From: Mesorhizobium sp.
GTDB lineage: Bacteria; Pseudomonadota; Alphaproteobacteria; Rhizobiales; Rhizobiaceae
Length of the DNA: 64,000 nt
Direction of reading: 5' to 3'
Assembly (NCBI RefSeq): GCF_017306545.1
Contig: NZ_JAFKID010000014.1
Coordinates: forward strand, 62,001-126,000
Shown: positions 34,101 to 43,494 of the stretch, one piece after another
Position numbering within the stretch: the first letter of the stretch is position 1
Layout: the number at the start of each line of letters is the position of its first letter
Notes under the pieces: generated by a model
Told to the model about the DNA's origin: nothing
The model's input: the letters and a program-made list of their open reading frames with translations, nothing else
Databases searched by the model: none
Position numbers and translations under genes: made by a program

Positions 34101-36577
34101 TGCGGGCGCACGCCGATGTCGAGCGAGCGCTCGACGGCGCGGCCGCCGGTTTCGCGCATGCGCACCGTCACCTTGGCGTTGACCAGCTTTGTGGTGGCCG
34201 GAAGCTGATCCACCGTCACCGGGAAGGTCGCCTTGCCGTCGTCGCCGACCAGCGGCAGGTCGGTCAGCGGCGTGACGGACGGCTGGGCGGTCTGTTCGTC
34301 GGCGAGGCCGAAGGAAAAGCCCTTGAAACGGTCCCAGGTGCGGGTCGCCGACAGCGTCGTCTCGCCCTCCAGCGCAAGGCCGGCGGCAGGCGCGCCGTAG
34401 AGGAAGCGGCCATCGACGGTGACGTCGGCCGTCTCGCCCTGCGCGATCTCGGTCTTGTCGGCGGAAAGATCGAACTCGATGCGGTCGGGAACGAAGTCTT
34501 CGACCAGGAACATGTGGCTGGCGACGGCCGCCTGCTTGGGATCGGTGTGGATCGCCACGGTCCAGGTGCCGCGCATGGCGTTGGGCTCGAGCGGCAGGTC
34601 CACCGCGTAGCCGCCGGCCGAGGGCGTGTCGGAGACGATGCGGCGCGCCTCGACACCGTCCGGGCGGGTGAAGATGAAGGTCAGCGGCAGCTTCTCCACC
34701 GCCTTGGCGGCGTCGTCGCGGGCGAGGGCCGCGACATGCACGACTTCGCCGGCGCGGTAGATGCCGCGCTCGGTCCAGGCATAGACGTCGAGCGCGCCAG
34801 GCACCGGCCGGCCTTCGACGCCGCGGTCGGAGAGATCGAAGCCGGCCTTGGTCATGTCGAGGAAGACGAAGTCCTGATCGCCCTGCCTGGCCATCAGCAC
34901 GGCCGGCACCATGCCGCCTTCGCCGCGCGTGAGGCCGGGCTTGAAGACCGCGCGGCCTTCGGCGTCGGTCGTGGCCGTGCCGAGCACCTCGTTGTTGCGG
35001 GCAAGCAGCGTCAGTTCAGCGCCCTCTATCGGCTTGGCCGTGCCGAGCGAGCGGGCGAAGACCGAAAGCCCGTCCTGGCCGGTATAGGTCGAGAGGCCGA
35101 TGTCGGAGACGACGAACCACTGGGTCGCGCGCGAGTCGTATTGCTCGCTGTGGTCGTCCACCGGCTGGGCGGTGAGGACGTAGACGCCGGGCTTGCGCTC
35201 GGGCAGCGCCTCGTCGACGGGGAAGGAGGTGGTCACTTCCTTGTTGAGCTGGTTGGCGATCTCCATGCGGCCTTGCCAGACCGGTGCGCCGATCTGGTCG
35301 GCTATGTTGGAGACGTCGTAGCCGTCGAGCTGGCGCAGGAACTGGTAGCCGGAGAGAAGCTGCGCCAGCGAGCGGTCGCCGATGCGGTAGAGCTTCATGT
35401 CGGCCGCGCCCATGTTGACGCTGACCAGCGGAATGCCGCGGCGCGCGCCGGCCGGCAGGACGAAGCTGTCGCCGGTGAAGCGGGCGGACGGTGCGCGGTC
35501 CTGCACGTAGACGGAAAGGACGACGGGTGCCGAAATCACCTCGCCGATCGCTGATGGCAGGCCGGAGCGGAAGGTCACGTCATAGTGCTGGCCGTGCTCC
35601 AGCCCTTCGACGCAGATCTGCTTGCCCTTGGCCTCGACGCCCTTCGGCGCGTGGCCGTCGACGGTGACGAATTGGGCATAGTCGGTGCCGGTCTTGACCA
35701 GGTCTTCCGAAAACTGCACGCAGATGCGCGGGGCGCTGGTGTCGGCATCGACGGAATGATCGACGACGCGAAAACCCTTGCGCGCCTTCAGGTCCTCGTA
35801 GTCCGCCCGCACGGAGGCGGAACTGACCAGTCCGAGGCTCGCTTCATACGCCTGGATGGCGGGCCGGTAGGTGTCTCGACGGTCGAGGCCAGCGGCGAGA
35901 AGGGCGAGGATTTCGGCGCGCGCGGAGGCGGTGCGCAAAAGCTTGTAGCCGTTGAAGGCCGCCGAGGTGGCGTTGGCCTGCAACGTCGATGTTTCGGAGC
36001 CGGTGGCCGGCTGGACGGCCAGCGTTTCCCTGGCCAGATTCAGCCAGAACTGGCCGTCGTCGGGCAGGACCGACACCGCCTGCTCGTATTTCTGCATGGC
36101 GGTGCGGTGGTCGCCGGTGAGCGTCGCCTGTTCGGCCGCGTCGACCAGCGCGTTCAGGCCGTCCGTCGGCTTGCTGAAGCCGGGGCCGAGGATGAAGTTG
36201 CGGTACTGCTGCGCCTGGTCCGCCATCCAGGAGGGGAAGAAGGCGAGTTCCGGCGGGGCGCCGATGTCGGGACTGCCGTCGATCGGCTCGACCTTGCCGG
36301 CAACGGCGCCGTTGAAGGGCTTGATCGTGTTGAAGTCGGATTTCAGGAAGCACCATTTCGCCTTGGTGTTATAGGTGAAGGCGCGGCAGGCCGAATCGCC
36401 GAAGCATGTGGTCTTGCACTGGTCGAGCGTGAGGTTCTGCACGGACCGCAGGTCGAAGCCGAAATAGTCGGAATTGTCCGTCGTGACGATCCGCCGGGCC
36501 TCTGCCGCCTGTGCGGCCGCCGCGGTCATCAGGAAGAGCACGAGGACGGATAAAAAGCGCGCCGCACGCAATGCCAT
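31112..36577 (-). CDS. Bacterial alpha-2-macroglobulin (YfhM-like) with PAN-like domain
   Basis: This 1821-aa periplasmic protein traps proteases through a thioester; the motif GCAEQT is intact (C1375, Q1378), inside YPYGCAEQTTSRALP. The signal peptide (LSVLVLFLMTAAAAQA) lacks a lipobox cysteine, unlike E. coli YfhM, so it is probably soluble or held by other means. After it comes a cysteine-containing PAN/apple-like segment (about 30-95, DQCKTTCFGDSACRAFTY). MG domains and a C-terminal thioester domain follow. ATG at 36577 has GGAGGGG upstream. It precedes pbpC on the same strand, the common A2M-PBP1C defence/repair pairing. Confidence 0.93.
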   Translation of the reverse strand: MALRAARFLSVLVLFLMTAAAAQAAEARRIVTTDNSDYFGFDLRSVQNLTLDQCKTTCFGDSACRAFTYNTKAKWCFLKSDFNTIKPFNGAVAGKVEPIDGSPDIGAPPELAFFPSWMADQAQQYRNFILGPGFSKPTDGLNALVDAAEQATLTGDHRTAMQKYEQAVSVLPDDGQFWLNLARETLAVQPATGSETSTLQANATSAAFNGYKLLRTASARAEILALLAAGLDRRDTYRPAIQAYEASLGLVSSASVRADYEDLKARKGFRVVDHSVDADTSAPRICVQFSEDLVKTGTDYAQFVTVDGHAPKGVEAKGKQICVEGLEHGQHYDVTFRSGLPSAIGEVISAPVVLSVYVQDRAPSARFTGDSFVLPAGARRGIPLVSVNMGAADMKLYRIGDRSLAQLLSGYQFLRQLDGYDVSNIADQIGAPVWQGRMEIANQLNKEVTTSFPVDEALPERKPGVYVLTAQPVDDHSEQYDSRATQWFVVSDIGLSTYTGQDGLSVFARSLGTAKPIEGAELTLLARNNEVLGTATTDAEGRAVFKPGLTRGEGGMVPAVLMARQGDQDFVFLDMTKAGFDLSDRGVEGRPVPGALDVYAWTERGIYRAGEVVHVAALARDDAAKAVEKLPLTFIFTRPDGVEARRIVSDTPSAGGYAVDLPLEPNAMRGTWTVAIHTDPKQAAVASHMFLVEDFVPDRIEFDLSADKTEIAQGETADVTVDGRFLYGAPAAGLALEGETTLSATRTWDRFKGFSFGLADEQTAQPSVTPLTDLPLVGDDGKATFPVTVDQLPATTKLVNAKVTVRMRETGGRAVERSLDIGVRPQGRMIGVRPDFANDEVPQGGTAKFSVIAVDPDGKRAALKGALWSLVKIERNYQWYRNGSSWNYEPVEFTKSVANGTLDIAEDGEASVSVPIDWGRYRLQVETADPEGPATSYEFDGGWYVDVSSTETPDALEIALDKDKYAVGEVARLKVSPHYAGELLVTVGADKLLKTVTASVPAEGGTVDIPVGEDWGAGAYVTATLFRPGDGQETRMPARAIGVKWLAVDPGSRKLAVALTPPAKTEPRRTLSVPVAVAGVPAGTEAYVTVAAVDVGILNLTNYKAPDPDGWYFGQRMMGLELRDLYGRLIDGSLGTTGKLRTGGDGAAMQSQGSPPTEKLVAFFSGIVQLDADGKATVDFDLPQFNGTVRVMAVAWTKDAVGHAETDVIVRDPVVFTAGLPRFLAPGDSATMRLDVANTDGPDGDYAVAIESTGGLSVGTDGVPQKLTLASGKRQTFSVPLVAVAAGESSITVKLSHEGGPDIEQTLALPIRPSQLPVTNRLVVDLKGGNSLRVDRELLASSLLEGASVSVGVSQAAAFDVPSLLLSLDHYPYGCAEQTTSRALPLLYFGELSKSYGIADDPELHGRIQQAIYRVLSYQASAGSFGLWAPGSGDLWLDAYVTDFLTRAREAKYDVPALAISQALDNLQSGVGYDQNVQDRGSEIAYALYVLARNKKASAGDLRYYADTQLEAFSSPMAVAQLGAALALYGDAQRSETTFQAALQLARSIPDYDWYRSDYGSKLRDGAAMLALAAESKPVPSVVPELVKMVEKERALKAWTSTQDEAWMLLAARALKEGNDSIRLSVNGEAHSGAWSASVSGDDLLAAPLTVANSGKDALQAVVTTVAAPAQPLPAGGDGYGIERTYYRLDGSEANVTEVEQNERFVVVLKIHENKDWQQRVLVTDLLPGGFEIDNPGLVSSAQLANFSWLAQTDAAHLEFRDDRFVAAFNPDQDSRDITLAYVVRAVTPGVYAHPAASVEDMYRPQYSARTATGMMEVKAP

Positions 36578-36868
36578 GACACCCCTCCAGCATTTGCTTC
36601 CGAGTTTTCCGGCATGTTCAAGCTCAGGTTGCGCTTGTCAATCCGAGCCGCAGCCGAGGCCGGCCATGAACCGCCGGCAGGACGCCGTCGCCGGCCCATC
36701 ACCGGTGCCGTGCAGCCTGCACTTGCGGAGATTGGATCACACTTTCTTGCCGTCGCAAAAAAGGTGTGAGTTCCAAGCCCGCGCCAATTCAGACAATTGG
36801 ATTGTGGCTGGTTTAAGAGTGCCTCAGAAGTTCACTGCAATTTTAGGTTTTGCGCGATAAGGTCGGGT

Positions 36869-38803
36869 GTGACGGTACAGTGGACTAGGAGTACGGAGCG
36901 GTTTGCGCCGGGGCGCTCGCTTTCGCGCGCCCTCGTGGGCGGGCTCCTGTGCGCCACCGTTCTCGCCGCCGGATGGCGGCCGGCGGCCGCGTTCGAACTG
37001 TTCGGAATCAAGCTCTGGAATTCGGCGTCCGACAAGGAGGATGCCGAGATCGTCGATCCGTTGCGCTATGCGGTGACGATCGAGGCGCCCGATGCCGACG
37101 ACGACCTCAAGAAGAAGCTGGAAGCCGCCTCGACGCTAAAGGCGGACGAAGACCGGCCGGTGTCGGGCTCGCTCGGCCTTTTGACGAAGGCGCGAAGCGA
37201 GCGCGAGCAACTGGTGGCGGCGCTTTATGCGGACGCCCGCTACGAAGGCGTCGTCACCGTCGCCATTCAGGGGCGCTCCATCGACGATCTGCCGCCGGAT
37301 GCGGAATTCAAGGGCGCACAGCCGATCCCGGTCACTGTCACCGTGCAAGCGGGGCCGCGGTTCACGCTGGGCAATATCCGCCTCGAAGGCGACGCGGCGG
37401 GCCTTGCCGGGCCTGATTTCGGGCTGATTGCCGGCGGCGACGCCGGTTCGGGCGCCATTCTCAAGGCCGAGGCGTCCATCGTGCGTGCGCTGAAGGAAGA
37501 GGGAAGGCCGCTGGCCAAGGTGACGGGCCGCGAAGTCGTCGCCGATCATGCCACCTCGACGCTCGACGTGACCCTGAAAGTGGCGGCCGGCCCGGTCGCC
37601 GGCTACGGCGACACCGTGGTCCAGGGCACCGAGGCCGTGGACCGCGACTTCACCGAATACATGACCGGCCTGAAGCGCGGGCGCCAGTATTCGCCGCAGG
37701 AAATCGACGACGCGCGCGAAAGGCTGCTCGGCCTGGAAGTCTTCAACAGCGTCACCGTCAAGGAGGCCGAGGCGCTCGACGCCCAGGGCAACATTCCCAT
37801 CGGCGTCGAGGTGAGCGAGCGCAAGTTCCGCTATTTCGGCATGGGCGCCACCGCCTCCAACACCGAAGGGCTGGGGCTGGAAGGCTATTGGGGGCACCGC
37901 AACCTGTTCGGCCGCGCCGAAAAGCTGCGCTTCGACGGCTCGATCAGCGGCATCGGCGCCAACACCATTTCCAAGCTCAACTACAATGCCGGCGTCATGT
38001 TCGAGAAGCCCGGCGTCATCGGGCCTGCTTCCAAGTTCTACAGCCACCTGAAAACCGTCTACGAGCATCCCGACGCCTACGACCGCTTCTCTACGAAGGG
38101 CGATATCGGCCTGTCCTATGAATTGACGAAAAAGCAGTCGGTGTCGGCCGAGTTCGCGCTCGACTATTCCAAGATCACCGACAGCTTCGGCAAGCACGAC
38201 TACCTGATCGCCTCGGTGCCGCTGCAATATGTCTACGACAACCGCGACAACCGGCTGAACCCGACCAAGGGGTTCCGCCTGCTTACCTATGCCGAGCCGA
38301 GCTACGACATCCTGAACGGCGCCACCTTCGTCAAGCTGAAAGGGGAGGGATCGGTCTACCAGGCGCTCGATTCGGCCGGCAAGTTCGTCATGGCCGGCCG
38401 TGCCAGCCTCGGCTCCATCGTCGGCGTTTCCGAGCCGCAGGACGTGCCGGCGGACCGGCGCTTCTATGCCGGCGGCGGCGGCTCGGTGCGCGGCTACGCC
38501 TATCAGGGCATCGGCCCGAAGGACGCGAAGGGGCAACCGACGGGTGGCCTGTCCTTCTTCGAAACCTCGGTGGAGATGCGCGTCGCCGTCACCGACACGA
38601 TCGGCATCGTGCCCTTCGTCGATGCCGGCACCGTCTCGACCAAGGCCTTTCCGGATTTCTCCGACGTCAAGGTGGGTGCCGGCGTCGGCCTGCGCTATCT
38701 GACGCCGTTCGGGCCGCTGAGGGTCGATGTCGCGGTGCCGCTCAATCCCGGCCCCGGCGATCCCAGCTACGGTATCTATGCGGGCATCGGGCAGGCGTTC
38801 TGA
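36869..38803 (+). CDS. tamA: Outer-membrane assembly protein TamA (BamA superfamily)
   Basis: This 644-aa Omp85-family protein is the outer-membrane half of the translocation and assembly module. It has an export signal (LVGGLLCATVLAAGWRPAAA), POTRA domains (about 90-310) and a C-terminal 16-strand barrel with the lid-lock motif GGGGSVRGYAYQ and a terminal phenylalanine (GIGQAF). No ATG fits; GTG at 36869 with AAGG upstream is the best start, while further open frame upstream lacks support. It is followed after 3 bases by tamB. Confidence 0.92.
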   Translation: MTVQWTRSTERFAPGRSLSRALVGGLLCATVLAAGWRPAAAFELFGIKLWNSASDKEDAEIVDPLRYAVTIEAPDADDDLKKKLEAASTLKADEDRPVSGSLGLLTKARSEREQLVAALYADARYEGVVTVAIQGRSIDDLPPDAEFKGAQPIPVTVTVQAGPRFTLGNIRLEGDAAGLAGPDFGLIAGGDAGSGAILKAEASIVRALKEEGRPLAKVTGREVVADHATSTLDVTLKVAAGPVAGYGDTVVQGTEAVDRDFTEYMTGLKRGRQYSPQEIDDARERLLGLEVFNSVTVKEAEALDAQGNIPIGVEVSERKFRYFGMGATASNTEGLGLEGYWGHRNLFGRAEKLRFDGSISGIGANTISKLNYNAGVMFEKPGVIGPASKFYSHLKTVYEHPDAYDRFSTKGDIGLSYELTKKQSVSAEFALDYSKITDSFGKHDYLIASVPLQYVYDNRDNRLNPTKGFRLLTYAEPSYDILNGATFVKLKGEGSVYQALDSAGKFVMAGRASLGSIVGVSEPQDVPADRRFYAGGGGSVRGYAYQGIGPKDAKGQPTGGLSFFETSVEMRVAVTDTIGIVPFVDAGTVSTKAFPDFSDVKVGAGVGLRYLTPFGPLRVDVAVPLNPGPGDPSYGIYAGIGQAF

Positions 38804-38806
38804 GGC

Positions 38807-41800
38807 ATGAAGGCTTTCCGCCGTATCCTGCGCTATTTCTTCTACGCGGTGGCTGTCGTGGTCGCCGCCGCCATCGGCGCGCTGGTGGTGCTGACGACGA
38901 CTGAACGCGGCCGCGACAACCTTGCCGGCATCGTCTCCAGCCTTGCCTCATCGGCGGACAGCAAGGTGACGATCGCCGGGCTCGACGGCATCTGGTCGGG
39001 GGCGCTCAGGGTCGGGCATGTCGTGGTCGAAGACCGCAACGGTCCCTGGCTGGTGGTGCGCGACGCAGAGATCGACTGGTCGCCGCTGGCGCTCTTGTCC
39101 AGGACTTTCCGCGCCGAGCGCATCGCGGCCGGCCGCATCGAGGTGGCGCGACTGCCGGTGGCGGGCAGCGAGCAGAAAAAGACGGGCGGCAGCACCAGCC
39201 TGCCTGTCTCGGTGGACATTGCCCGGATCGACCTGCCCGACATCGCGCTCGGCAAGGAGGTTGCGGGCGCCGGCATCGCCGAGCTTTCCGCCAACGGATC
39301 GGCGAAAGTCGATGCAAATCCGCTGTCCGTGGCCGGCGATCTCACCGTCGCGCGCCGCGACGGGCAGCAGGGCACGGTGAAGGCCAAGATCAATTTCGCG
39401 CCGCAGGACAACCGGCTCGACCTCGACGTGACGGCGTCCGAGCCGGCGGGCGGCATCATCGCCAACCTGCTCAAGCTGCCGGGCACGCCGGCCGTCGACG
39501 TCGTCGTCTCGGGCAGCGGCCCCCTGGCGGATTGGCAAGGCAGCGGCACGTTCAGCGTCGACGGACAGGCCGTGGCGCAATTGACCGGACATCATCAACT
39601 GACCGACAAGGGCCACCGCGTCGAGGCGAAGGGGCAGGGCGAATTCGAGCGGTTCCTGCCGGAGATGCTGAAGCCGCTGCTTGTCGGCAAGACCGATTTC
39701 GATATCGCCGGCACCGCTTTGGGGAACGGCGGCGTCGCCATCGAGCGCGCCAGCGTCGAGAGCGATGCCGTCCATCTCGCCGCCAAGGGAACCTATGATC
39801 CGCAGGCGGCGACCGACATTTCGCTGGAGCTTGCCGCGCGCAGTGCGCCGGTGGTGCTCAGCCTGCCGACCGGCGGGCCGCCGGTTACGGTCGCCATCAA
39901 GGACGTGACGGCGCGGGCTTTCGGCGACGGCAAGGAGCCGATGGTCGATGTCGCCGGCAACTTCGTTTCCATCATCACCGGCGGCACGGAGGTGCACGAC
40001 CTCGCTGCCCAGATCCATTCCGACGGATTCGATATCGGCAACCGCAGCGGTCCGGTGAAGATCGGGCTGGCGGCAGGCACGCTGAAGACGGACGTGGCGA
40101 CGCTGGCGCCGCTGGCGGCTGGCCGCGTGACTGTCGATCTTGCGGGCACCGTCAGTCCCGACCAGATTACGCTGGACGAGGGTGTCCTGCGTTCCGGCGC
40201 TCTCAACGCTTCTGTCAATGCCACGCTGTCGCTCGCCGATCTCGCCATGACGCTCGGCATGAAGGCCGACGCCGTCTCGAGCGCGCTGCCGCCGCAGTTG
40301 AAGCCGGTGCTGGGCGAGCGGGTGCAGTTTTCGGCCACTGCGACGCGCGATCCGAAGGGCTCCTTCGCCGCCAATACGATCGAATTGACCTCCGGCTCGC
40401 TCAAGGCGAGCGGCACGGCGAGCGCGTCCGGCACCGAAATCAGCGCCGACCTGAAAGGCAGCCTCGGCGATGTGTCACCCTTGTCGGGGCTTGCCCGCAC
40501 CGATCTGGCCGGCGGCGTCAATTTCGCGCTGAAGGCGAGCGGCGCGCGCACGGCGCCGGACTTTTCCATCACCGCCAGCAGCGACAAACTGGTCGCATCG
40601 GGCAAGACCGTCACCGGCCTGTCGCTGACCGCCACCGGCAAGGCCGATATCGCGGCACCGGTCGCCGACGTGTCGCTGACAGGCTCGGTGGAAGGCAAGC
40701 CGCTTAACCTCAAGGCCACGATGGCGACCACCGACGGCAAGATGACGGCAGACGTGAAGGGCGATTTCGGCGATCTGTCGGTGCTGTCCGAACAAGTGGC
40801 CGGTGCCGTCGGCTTCACCATCAAGGCGGAAGGCGAGGCGACGGCGCCGAATGTTTCGTTCACGCTCAACAGTGCCGGCCTGACGGTCGCCGGCCACCAG
40901 ATCGCCGGACTTGAGTTGACGGCGGTGGGCAAGGCCGACGTTGCCAACCCCGCCGCCGACGTGAAGCTGAAAGGCGACGTTTCGGGCCAGCCGCTCAACG
41001 GCACGGCGACGCTGCGCACCGTGGACGGCCGGCGCGAGATCAAGGGGCTGGCGCTGACGCTCGGGCCCGGCCGGATCGGCGGCGATCTGGTGCTCGACGA
41101 CAAGTTCCTGCCGGTCGGCACGCTGGCCATTGACCTGCCGCAGATCGGACCTCTCGCTGCACTGGCGGCCCAGAAGGTCGAGGGCGACCTCAAGGCGACG
41201 GTTCGCTTCTCCAGCGAGGACGGCAAGCCGCAGGTCGCGGTGAAGGCCAATGCGGGACGGATCGTGCGCGACGGCCTGTCGGCGGCGAAGGTCGCCATCG
41301 ACGCGCTGGTCGCCGATTATACCGGAACGCCGACGATATCCGGCACGATCAAGGCCGGCGGCGTCGTCTCCGGCAGCACCGCCGTCAGCGACATCGCCAT
41401 AGACCTGAAACGCGACGGCGAGTGGACTGCATTTTCCGGCGGCGCGACGGTGAAGGACATTCCGGCCAAGGCCGCCGGCCGCGTCAAAGTCGCCGACAGC
41501 ACCGTTACGCTCGAACTCGCTTCGGCTGAAGCCAATCTTCGCGGGATCAAGGCCGCCCTGTCCAAGCCGACGACCATCGTCGTCAAGGACGGCGTGACGC
41601 GGCTCGACAAGCTCACCATCGGCATCGGCTCCGGCAGCGCCATCGTCACCGGTACGGCCGGGCCGGCGCTCGACCTTGCGGTCACGCTGTCGTCGCTGCC
41701 GATTGCGCTTGCCAACAATTTCGTGGCGGGGCTGGACGCGGCGGGCTCGCTTTCCGGCACGGTGAAGGTATCGGGCGCGGCCGCCAATCCGTCCGTTACC

Positions 41801-43288
41801 TATGACATCAAGGGCACCGGCATCCAGGCGGCGCAATCGCGCGGCGCCGGGCTCGGCGGCGTCGGCCTGACTTCGGCCGGCACTTTCGCCGCCAACAAGC
41901 TGACTTTCAACGCCACTGCAAGCGAAGGCTCGGGCATCGGGCTGAAAGCCGGCGGCACGGTGACGCTCGCCGGCACGCCGGCGCTGGCGCTCGACATTTC
42001 CGGCCGCGTGCCGTTTGGTTTCCTGGCCGCCAAGCTGGCGCAGCAGGGCTTGTCGCTCAACGGCTCGGCAGACGTGGCGCTTGCCGTGCGCGGCTCGGTG
42101 ACGACGCCCGACATCACCGGCTCGGTCACGACCGCCGGCGCGCGTTTCATTCATGCCGGTTCCGGCATCGCCATCAACGACATCGGCGCGCGCGTCACCT
42201 TTGGCGGCAAGCGCGCCACCATCGAACAACTGACCGGCAATCTTTCGACGGGCGGCAAACTCGCTGTCAGCGGTTCGGTCGGCATCGATCCGGCCGGCGG
42301 TTTTCCGGCCGACCTGGCGATCAAGCTGGCGGACGGCCGCTACAGCGACGGGCGGCTGGTCACGGCCAATTTCTCCGGCGATCTCGCGGTGAAGGGGCAG
42401 TTGGCGCTGGCGCCGGTGATTTCGGGCACGGTCAATCTCGGCCGTACCGTCGTCACCGTGCCCGACCGGCTGCCGGGCTCGATCTCGGCGCTCGACGTGA
42501 AGCGCAAGGGCGCGCCGGCGGCGGTGCGCGCGCAGGACAAGGCGATGCGGCCCGAAACCGGCGCCACCGGCGGCGGGGGCGGCGGCGGCCCGACCCTCGA
42601 CGTCACCGTCAATGCGCCCAACCAGATTTTCGTGCAGGGCAGGGGGCTGGACGCCGAACTCGGCGGCAACATCCGCCTGACCGGCCCAGCCTCGGCGCCG
42701 CAGGCGGTCGGCCAGTTCAACCTTCTGCGCGGGCGGCTCTCCATTCTCGGCAAGCGGTTGACCTTCACGCAAGGCACCATGACCTTCTCCGGCTCGCTGG
42801 TGCCCTATATCTCGCTCGCCGCCCAGACGACCGCCACCGACGCGACGGTGACGATCTCGATCACCGGCGAGGCGACCAATCCGAAATTCGCCTTCACCTC
42901 GGTCCCGGCCTTGCCGGAGGACGAGGTGATGGCGCGGCTGATCTTCGGCCGCTCGATGTCGAACCTGTCGCCGCTGCAAATCGCGCAGCTCGCCGACGCG
43001 GTGGCGCAGTTGACCGGCGCCGGCGGCTCGAGCTCGCTGTTGCAGAAGCTGCAAGGCAGCCTCGGTATCGACGATCTCGACGTCAACACCGACGAGAAGG
43101 GCGGCACCTCCGTCTCGGCAGGCAAGTACCTCAACGACCGCACCTACGTGACCATCCAGAAGGGCGAAAAGCCGGGGTCGGGCAAGGCGCGCATCGACCT
43201 CGATGTCGGCCGCGGCGTCAAGCTGCGCGGCGAGGCTTCGGACGCCGGCGAGGCCAAGGGCGGCATCTTCTACGAGCGCGAATACTGA
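38807..43288 (+). CDS. tamB: Translocation and assembly module inner-membrane protein TamB
   Basis: This is a very large (1493-aa) AsmA-like bridge protein. An N-terminal membrane anchor (about 8-30, ILRYFFYAVAVVVAAAIGALVVL) is followed by ~1100 residues of repetitive beta-rich sequence with recurrent KADIA/GKADVANP-type units, then the conserved C-terminal DUF490 domain (VTVNAPNQIFVQGRGLDAELGG, EDEVMARLIFGRSMSNLSPLQ, GIFYEREY end). It spans the periplasm and works with TamA in outer-membrane protein or lipid transport. The internal repeats at about residues 590-720 are near-copies (FSITASSDKLVASGKT and FTLNSAGLTVAGHQ), suggesting duplication. Confidence 0.95.
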   Translation: MKAFRRILRYFFYAVAVVVAAAIGALVVLTTTERGRDNLAGIVSSLASSADSKVTIAGLDGIWSGALRVGHVVVEDRNGPWLVVRDAEIDWSPLALLSRTFRAERIAAGRIEVARLPVAGSEQKKTGGSTSLPVSVDIARIDLPDIALGKEVAGAGIAELSANGSAKVDANPLSVAGDLTVARRDGQQGTVKAKINFAPQDNRLDLDVTASEPAGGIIANLLKLPGTPAVDVVVSGSGPLADWQGSGTFSVDGQAVAQLTGHHQLTDKGHRVEAKGQGEFERFLPEMLKPLLVGKTDFDIAGTALGNGGVAIERASVESDAVHLAAKGTYDPQAATDISLELAARSAPVVLSLPTGGPPVTVAIKDVTARAFGDGKEPMVDVAGNFVSIITGGTEVHDLAAQIHSDGFDIGNRSGPVKIGLAAGTLKTDVATLAPLAAGRVTVDLAGTVSPDQITLDEGVLRSGALNASVNATLSLADLAMTLGMKADAVSSALPPQLKPVLGERVQFSATATRDPKGSFAANTIELTSGSLKASGTASASGTEISADLKGSLGDVSPLSGLARTDLAGGVNFALKASGARTAPDFSITASSDKLVASGKTVTGLSLTATGKADIAAPVADVSLTGSVEGKPLNLKATMATTDGKMTADVKGDFGDLSVLSEQVAGAVGFTIKAEGEATAPNVSFTLNSAGLTVAGHQIAGLELTAVGKADVANPAADVKLKGDVSGQPLNGTATLRTVDGRREIKGLALTLGPGRIGGDLVLDDKFLPVGTLAIDLPQIGPLAALAAQKVEGDLKATVRFSSEDGKPQVAVKANAGRIVRDGLSAAKVAIDALVADYTGTPTISGTIKAGGVVSGSTAVSDIAIDLKRDGEWTAFSGGATVKDIPAKAAGRVKVADSTVTLELASAEANLRGIKAALSKPTTIVVKDGVTRLDKLTIGIGSGSAIVTGTAGPALDLAVTLSSLPIALANNFVAGLDAAGSLSGTVKVSGAAANPSVTYDIKGTGIQAAQSRGAGLGGVGLTSAGTFAANKLTFNATASEGSGIGLKAGGTVTLAGTPALALDISGRVPFGFLAAKLAQQGLSLNGSADVALAVRGSVTTPDITGSVTTAGARFIHAGSGIAINDIGARVTFGGKRATIEQLTGNLSTGGKLAVSGSVGIDPAGGFPADLAIKLADGRYSDGRLVTANFSGDLAVKGQLALAPVISGTVNLGRTVVTVPDRLPGSISALDVKRKGAPAAVRAQDKAMRPETGATGGGGGGGPTLDVTVNAPNQIFVQGRGLDAELGGNIRLTGPASAPQAVGQFNLLRGRLSILGKRLTFTQGTMTFSGSLVPYISLAAQTTATDATVTISITGEATNPKFAFTSVPALPEDEVMARLIFGRSMSNLSPLQIAQLADAVAQLTGAGGSSSLLQKLQGSLGIDDLDVNTDEKGGTSVSAGKYLNDRTYVTIQKGEKPGSGKARIDLDVGRGVKLRGEASDAGEAKGGIFYEREY

Positions 43289-43494
43289 CCTTCTCATTGA
43301 GAGGGCTTTCGGTGTCGTCACGTGGCGGTAAATTCGCCGCGATTAGCGATTTTGCGTCAACCTTGTCGTAATTGCGCGAACGGCTGCTTTTCAAAGATGC
43401 ACATTTTATCGTGGGGTTCCGTGACGGCAGTTTTTGACATCGGCGGCCGGATGCGGAATGTTAAAAGGCGCAAAGCCGGAAATGGGAGAAAAGC

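Noticed and set aside
32687-35554. Long plus-strand open frame opposite the alpha-2-macroglobulin gene
   Set aside because: Antisense shadow; the minus-strand protein has signal peptide, thioester motif and ribosome site.
36738-36770. CACAC...GTGTG hairpin between the alpha-2-macroglobulin and tamA genes
   Set aside because: Only a 5-bp stem with a large loop; not strong enough to call a terminator or operator.
40475-43321. Long minus-strand open frame opposite tamB
   Set aside because: Shadow of the tamB coding frame; composition is Arg/Gly/Asp-rich and no family pattern is seen.
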